Positions 49,356 to 53,918 of a stretch of DNA of 53,918 bases are shown here, in pieces. Both the position numbers and the translations under genes were made by a program. This DNA comes from Paenibacillus phocaeensis (GTDB lineage Bacteria > Bacillota > Bacilli > Paenibacillales > Paenibacillaceae), in assembly GCF_900021165.1 (NCBI RefSeq), contig NZ_FCOQ01000014.1, positions 80,197-134,114 of the forward strand, given 5' to 3'. Every line of letters begins with the position of its first letter. Position 1 is the first letter of the stretch. A model generated the notes under the pieces. The model was given only the letters and a program-made list of their open reading frames with translations, searched no databases and was not told where the DNA came from.

Positions 49356-51134
49356 ATGGAGCATATTGCGCTGTACCGGGCTTGGCGGCCGCAGTCGTTT
49401 CAAGACATGGTGGGGCAGCAGCATATCATCCGCACGTTGCAGAATGCGATCCGCGAACAGCGGCTGTCGCACGCTTATCTGTTCAGCGGTCCGCGGGGAA
49501 CCGGGAAGACCAGTGCCGCGAAGATATTGGCCAAAGCCGTAAACTGTGAAAAGGGACCTGCCGCAGAACCGTGCAACGAATGCGAGACATGCCGGAGGAT
49601 CACGGCTGGCGCCGTCATGGACGTGCTTGAGATTGACGCCGCTTCCAACCGGGGGGTTGAGGAGATCCGCGATTTGCGGGAGAAAGTCAAATATGCCCCG
49701 ACGGAAGTGCGGCAGAAGGTTTATATTATCGATGAAGTCCACATGCTGACCACGGAAGCTTTCAACGCGCTGCTAAAAACATTGGAGGAACCGCCTCCGC
49801 ATGTGATGTTTATATTGGCGACCACCGAACCGCACCGATTGCCCGCAACCGTGATCTCGCGCTGTCAGCGCTTTGACTTCCGGCGGGTATCGCTGGAGGA
49901 GCAAAGCGAACGGCTGCGGATGATCTGCGAGCAAGAGGGGATCGAAGCCGAGAAGGAAGCGATCGAGTATATTGCCAGATTATCCGACGGTGGGATGCGC
50001 GATGCGTTAAGCATTTTGGATCAAATCGCCTCCTTCTCGGGCCGCAAGGTTTCGTACCAGCAAGTGCTGGACATGACCGGCGGCATCGCCTCCCGGCAGT
50101 TCGCAGAGCTGGCGCAAACGCTGCTCGCCGGTGATATCGGCGGGATGCTGCAGATGATCGACGGCTTTATGCAGGAAGGCAAAAGCGCGGACAAATGCAT
50201 GGAGAACCTTCTCTATTATTTCCGTGACTTGCTGATGGTCAAAATGGTGCCGAAGGCGGATAAGTTGACGGAACGCGTGCTGGATCCGCAGGATTTTGCG
50301 GAGATTGCCGAAGGCTTTACGAAACCGCAGCTGTTCCGCATCATCGATACGCTAAATCACTATCAGACGGAAATGAAATACGCTGTTCAACCGCAGACGT
50401 TGTTTGAAGTCGCCTTGCTAAAGATCTGCACGTTTGGCGGAGAGAGCACCGAGGAACAGCCGGCGGGGGTCCGCAGTGCGGGCGTGAGTACGAGTGCGGG
50501 AGCAACCGCTGATGCTTCCGAGGTTCATCAGCTTCGCCGTCAGCTCGCGGAATTGGAAGCGAAGCTGGAGCGGGCGCTGCAGGGCGGACTTGCAGCAAGC
50601 CCTTCCGCAGGAGGCGCCGCGGCCGGGGGGAATCGCCCATCGCGGAGCCCTGCACCGCGCGTGGCTTCGAAGGCCAAAATCCCAGCCGGGATGGATCAAT
50701 ATCTTGCCGCCCGCAACAGCCCGGAATTCATGGAAATTCAGCAAAAATGGAATCAGGTGCTCCAAGCGGTTAAGGACGCGAAGATTACGATCCACGCGTG
50801 GTTTGTGAATGGCGAGCCCGTTTCGATATCGGAAGACAACGTGCTAGTTGCATTCAAGAACGACATTCACCGCGAGACCACCGAGAAGCCGGCCAACAAG
50901 CAGGTCATCGAAACGGTCATGGAACGCCAGTTGGGCAAACCGTACCATTTGGTGACGATGATGCTGAAGGATTGGACCGATGCGCTGCAAGGATCAGGTG
51001 AACGGCAGCCTGGCGGCGAACCGTTTGAGCTGGAGCCGCCGCCCGAGGACGGCGGATCGGGTTCAGGGAAGGAACCTTGGGTGGACGAAGCGCTGAGTAT
51101 TTTCGGGGAGGATCTGGTCGTCATCAAGGAATAA
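49356..51134 (+). CDS. dnaX: DNA polymerase III subunits gamma/tau
   Basis: Clamp-loader ATPase, 592 aa. Residues 1-180 hold Walker A GPRGTGKTSAAK, the four-cysteine zinc finger CEKGPAAEPCNECETC, and Walker B IIDEVHMLT. Sensor and lid domains follow, then domain III and a tau-specific C-terminus. MEHIALYRAWRPQSFQDMVGQ is the standard start and fixes ATG 49356, although the frame is open back to 49149. I saw no clear slippery heptamer for a gamma form. It starts a dnaX-yaaK-recR series. Confidence 0.97.
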   Translation: MEHIALYRAWRPQSFQDMVGQQHIIRTLQNAIREQRLSHAYLFSGPRGTGKTSAAKILAKAVNCEKGPAAEPCNECETCRRITAGAVMDVLEIDAASNRGVEEIRDLREKVKYAPTEVRQKVYIIDEVHMLTTEAFNALLKTLEEPPPHVMFILATTEPHRLPATVISRCQRFDFRRVSLEEQSERLRMICEQEGIEAEKEAIEYIARLSDGGMRDALSILDQIASFSGRKVSYQQVLDMTGGIASRQFAELAQTLLAGDIGGMLQMIDGFMQEGKSADKCMENLLYYFRDLLMVKMVPKADKLTERVLDPQDFAEIAEGFTKPQLFRIIDTLNHYQTEMKYAVQPQTLFEVALLKICTFGGESTEEQPAGVRSAGVSTSAGATADASEVHQLRRQLAELEAKLERALQGGLAASPSAGGAAAGGNRPSRSPAPRVASKAKIPAGMDQYLAARNSPEFMEIQQKWNQVLQAVKDAKITIHAWFVNGEPVSISEDNVLVAFKNDIHRETTEKPANKQVIETVMERQLGKPYHLVTMMLKDWTDALQGSGERQPGGEPFELEPPPEDGGSGSGKEPWVDEALSIFGEDLVVIKE

Positions 51135-51231
51135 CGAATAACGGCCAGGTTTGGACCGTAGAATCGTGGTTATGTTTTTTCTATATAACGCATGATGTAC
51201 ATGCAGACCAAACTAAGGAGATGTGAATGAC

Positions 51232-51543
51232 GTGAACAATATGAACCAAATGATGAAGCAAGTAAAGAAAATGCAGGAGCAAATGCTCAAAGCGCAGGAA
51301 GAGCTCGCGAATAAAACCGTGGAAGGCAGCGCAGGCGGCGGTGTAGTTACCGTGCAAGTGAACGGGCATAAAAAAGTGCTGGCTCTGAACATCAAACCGG
51401 AAGCGGTAGATCCGGACGACGTGGAAATGCTGCAGGATTTGGTGCTTACTGCGGTTAATGACGCATTGACGAAAGCCGAAGAATTGGCGAACCAGGACAT
51501 GGGCAAGTTTACGGGCGGAATGAAAATTCCAGGCCTGTTCTAA
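51232..51543 (+). CDS. yaaK: YbaB/EbfC family nucleoid-associated protein
   Basis: A 103-aa dimeric DNA-binding protein. A heptad-like helix ([23 protein letters not shown], given here as blocks) comes first, then [21 protein letters not shown] and an end GGMKIPGLF, the family signature. GTG 51232 is chosen, 11 nt behind AAGGAG; GTG 51223 is too near and ATG 51241 too far. It sits between dnaX and recR, as across most bacteria, so a role in recombination or nucleoid structure is likely. Confidence 0.95.
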   Translation: MNNMNQMMKQVKKMQEQMLKAQEELANKTVEGSAGGGVVTVQVNGHKKVLALNIKPEAVDPDDVEMLQDLVLTAVNDALTKAEELANQDMGKFTGGMKIPGLF

Positions 51544-51570
51544 TTTTACAGACTGAAGGAGAAGGCCCCA

Positions 51571-52170
51571 TTGTATTATCCCGAACCGATCGCGAAGCTG
51601 ATCGATGCTTTTACCCACCTGCCCGGTATTGGGCCAAAAACGGCGGCTAGACTGGCTTTTCACGTGTTGCGTATGAAGGAAGACGACGTTATTGATTTCG
51701 CCAAAGCGCTGGTTAGCGTGAAGCGCAACCTTCATTATTGCTCCGTCTGCTGCAACATCACAGATACGGACCCCTGCCGGATTTGTCAGGATAAGACCCG
51801 GGATGCGTCGGTGATTTGCGTTGTACAGGAGTCCAAGGACTTAGTGGCGATGGAGCGGACGAAGGAATTTGATGGCTACTATCATGTGCTGCAGGGGGCG
51901 ATCTCGCCGATGGAGGGCTTGGGACCGGATGATATCCGGCTCAAGGAGCTGCTGAACCGGTTGAGCGATGAACGGGTGAAGGAGCTGATCTTGGCGACCA
52001 ACCCGAACATTGAGGGAGAGGCGACTGCCATGTATATCTCCCGTCTCGTGAAGCCTTTCGAGATTCGCGTCACCCGAATCGCCCACGGGCTCCCGGTTGG
52101 CGGAGATCTGGAGTATGCGGACGAAGTAACGTTGTCCAAGGCGCTGGAAGGGCGCCGAGAACTCAATTAG
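51571..52170 (+). CDS. recR: Recombination mediator RecR
   Basis: Loads RecA on single-strand gaps with RecF and RecO. The 199-aa chain has the N-terminal helix-hairpin-helix ([15 protein letters not shown]), the four-cysteine zinc motif ([16 protein letters not shown]), and the TOPRIM domain ([17 protein letters not shown]). The start is TTG 51571, with AAGGAG 9 nt upstream. It is 27 nt after yaaK, in the same operon. Confidence 0.97.
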   Translation: MYYPEPIAKLIDAFTHLPGIGPKTAARLAFHVLRMKEDDVIDFAKALVSVKRNLHYCSVCCNITDTDPCRICQDKTRDASVICVVQESKDLVAMERTKEFDGYYHVLQGAISPMEGLGPDDIRLKELLNRLSDERVKELILATNPNIEGEATAMYISRLVKPFEIRVTRIAHGLPVGGDLEYADEVTLSKALEGRRELN

Positions 52171-52192
52171 ATTTTTTCAATCGTTTGAACCG

Positions 52193-52239
52193 AAGAACTT
52201 TAGGCTCTGGCTTGCGCTGAGGGCTTAAAGTTCTTTTTG
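52193..52239 (+). terminator. Terminator of recR
   Basis: AAGAACTTTAGGC and a GGGCTTAAAGTTCTT arm pair around an inner stem, followed by TTTTT. Confidence 0.9.
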
Positions 52240-52317
52240 TTTTCCGGCGTCCGAGGTTCTAAGTTTGTCCTTTTCCCGATACACATGAAATAAAACCGGA
52301 TGGGGAGGCGATCCAAC

Positions 52318-52593
52318 TTGAAGATTCTGAAGCGCTGGGGGGAAGGCCGCTCACGGCTGACTCACAGGAATCATGTGCTGGATTATAAACGGGAACTGTA
52401 CGAGGAAGTTATCCATGCGCATAGAGAGTGGGAAAGGGCCAGCATCGCATTTCAGGAGGCGGTGGGGCACGATGAGGTGGACGTGGCGATATACACCCTG
52501 GAAGCGGCGGAACGCAGGTACCAGATTCAGCTGAAGGCAGCGAAGCAGGCCCGGGTCGATTGGGACGCCTTTCGGAATGGATCCTATTTTTGA
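52318..52593 (+). CDS. yaaL: YaaL family protein (DUF2508)
   Basis: A 91-aa, charged, largely helical protein. The segment YKRELYEEVIHAHREWERA and the end AKQARVDWDAFRNGSYF resemble DUF2508 members. Position between recR and bofA is conserved. TTG 52318 is chosen: GGGGAGG lies 9 nt upstream, whereas ATG 52300 precedes that site. Function unknown. Confidence 0.85.
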   Translation: MKILKRWGEGRSRLTHRNHVLDYKRELYEEVIHAHREWERASIAFQEAVGHDEVDVAIYTLEAAERRYQIQLKAAKQARVDWDAFRNGSYF

Positions 52594-52619
52594 ATACTTG
52601 AGGTAGGAGGGGAAAAGAG

Positions 52620-52883
52620 ATGAAGCTTGTGCTGATCGGCATCCTTGTCGTGTCGCTGGCGCTGCTGTTATATATCCTGTTCTCACGCAAAATCGGTTGG
52701 GTTTGGCTCCCGCGATTTGGGCTGCACATCGTGCTGGCGGCGCTGGGGATTTATGTGATCAATTTCTCTGGGTTGTTGACCGAAGTGTATATTCCGCTAA
52801 ATCCGGTTACCTTGAGCACGGTATTGGTACTGGGTCTGCCTGGAGTCGCACTTTTGGTTGGTCTTAAGTTAACGATGATCTGA
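52620..52883 (+). CDS. bofA: Pro-sigma-K processing inhibitor BofA
   Basis: An 87-aa membrane protein that holds SpoIVFB inactive in the outer forespore membrane until the forespore signal. Two to three hydrophobic segments (about 2-20, 33-50, 63-85) and the C-terminal GLPGVALLVGLKL region with the conserved PG fit BofA. AGGAGGGG precedes ATG 52620. It follows yaaL by 26 bp. Confidence 0.93.
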   Translation: MKLVLIGILVVSLALLLYILFSRKIGWVWLPRFGLHIVLAALGIYVINFSGLLTEVYIPLNPVTLSTVLVLGLPGVALLVGLKLTMI

Positions 52884-52984
52884 CGGTTGACTCGACTTCA
52901 TCATCTGTGGTACATTATTAATCGCTTCGTCGGCGGCGGGACAAGCTGGGCAAGGCCTTCCAGATGGTGACAGCAAAAAAAGCC

Positions 52985-53014
52985 TTGACTAAAGAACGAG
53001 CAGCGTGATATATT
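52985..53014 (+). promoter_or_regulatory. rRNA operon promoter
   Basis: TTGACT (52985-52990), 18-bp spacer, TATATT (53009-53014), about 180 bp before 16S. Other near -10 positions (TATTAT) overlap, so the start is approximate. The region 52884-52984 shows nothing else. Confidence 0.75.
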
Positions 53015-53054
53015 ATAAAGGTCGCTGCTGAAACGAAGCGATAACGAAATATCA

Positions 53055-53190
53055 ATGTTTGATCTTTGAAAACTGAACAACGAGTGAGTAATAAACTGAG
53101 ATTTTAAATCTCGTCAGTTTGTTTAAATGAGCAAGTCAAACACCTTGGATGGAAGACCTCGACACCTTTGGGTTCGAGATTCCTTCCATC
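53055..53190 (+). promoter_or_regulatory. rRNA leader with boxA-like antiterminator and pre-16S stem
   Basis: TGATCTTTGAAAACTGAAC at about 53059-53078 is the usual Bacillus boxA-like element. A hairpin GAGATTTTAAATCTC follows, and GGATGGAAG pairs with CTTCCATCC to form the pre-16S processing stem just before 16S. Confidence 0.8.
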
Positions 53191-53191
53191 C

Positions 53192-53918
<727 letters not shown>

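Overview
The window looks like a Paenibacillus-type chromosome (Firmicutes, spore-forming, motile, moderately GC-rich). The evidence is the 16S sequence at the right edge, the Bacillus-like origin-proximal gene order, the sporulation genes (sspP, spo0F, bofA, pbpG), sigma-A and sigma-D type promoters, and frequent GTG and TTG starts. It runs from the 3' end of one rRNA operon (23S-5S, left edge) to the 5' end of another (16S, right edge), both on the + strand. About 51 kb of protein-coding DNA therefore lies between direct rRNA repeats.

Left block (about 3-20 kb): an ECF-type sigma factor with a ClpP paralogue, then guaB, dacA, pdxS-pdxT, serS and tRNA-Ser(UGA). The tRNA is followed by a tandem array of three 185-bp units built from inverted copies of its own 3' end. 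Next come a small spore protein gene (sspP), a YitT-family membrane protein, a lipoprotein, tadA (- strand), a cluster of DnaA-box-like sites, an orphan PAS histidine kinase, rluF, motAB (- strand, with a sigma-D-like promoter) and small metabolic genes.

Middle block (20-34 kb): mostly - strand. It holds a membrane-anchored cytochrome c, a GNAT enzyme, two tandem NlpC/P60 hydrolases that each sit behind a c-di-AMP (ydaO-type) riboswitch, a polytopic membrane protein, an M1 metallopeptidase, a stalk-domain protein, a 3-methyladenine glycosylase and the class A penicillin-binding protein pbpG. ywhD, speE and a membrane-anchored unknown lie on the + strand.

Right block (33-53 kb): ywiB-argS, a cytoplasmic-looking subtilase, rpoE, pyrG with a CTP-sensing 5'-GGGC attenuator, spo0F, fbaA, murZ, rho, a radical SAM protein, rpmE, a PD-(D/E)XK nuclease-like protein, a stalk-domain GH18 protein, SRP RNA, dnaX-yaaK-recR, yaaL-bofA and the rRNA promoter and leader. 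Compared with B. subtilis, two distant synteny blocks are joined: guaB...tadA/dnaX...bofA near the origin, and speE...rho-rpmE near 325 degrees.

No phage, transposase, CRISPR array or defence island is visible. The most unusual non-genic structures are the palindromic array behind tRNA-Ser, an intergenic repeat family made of two forward and two inverted TGCAGTT-type motifs at about 50-bp pitch (two loci), the paired c-di-AMP riboswitches and the DnaA-box cluster.
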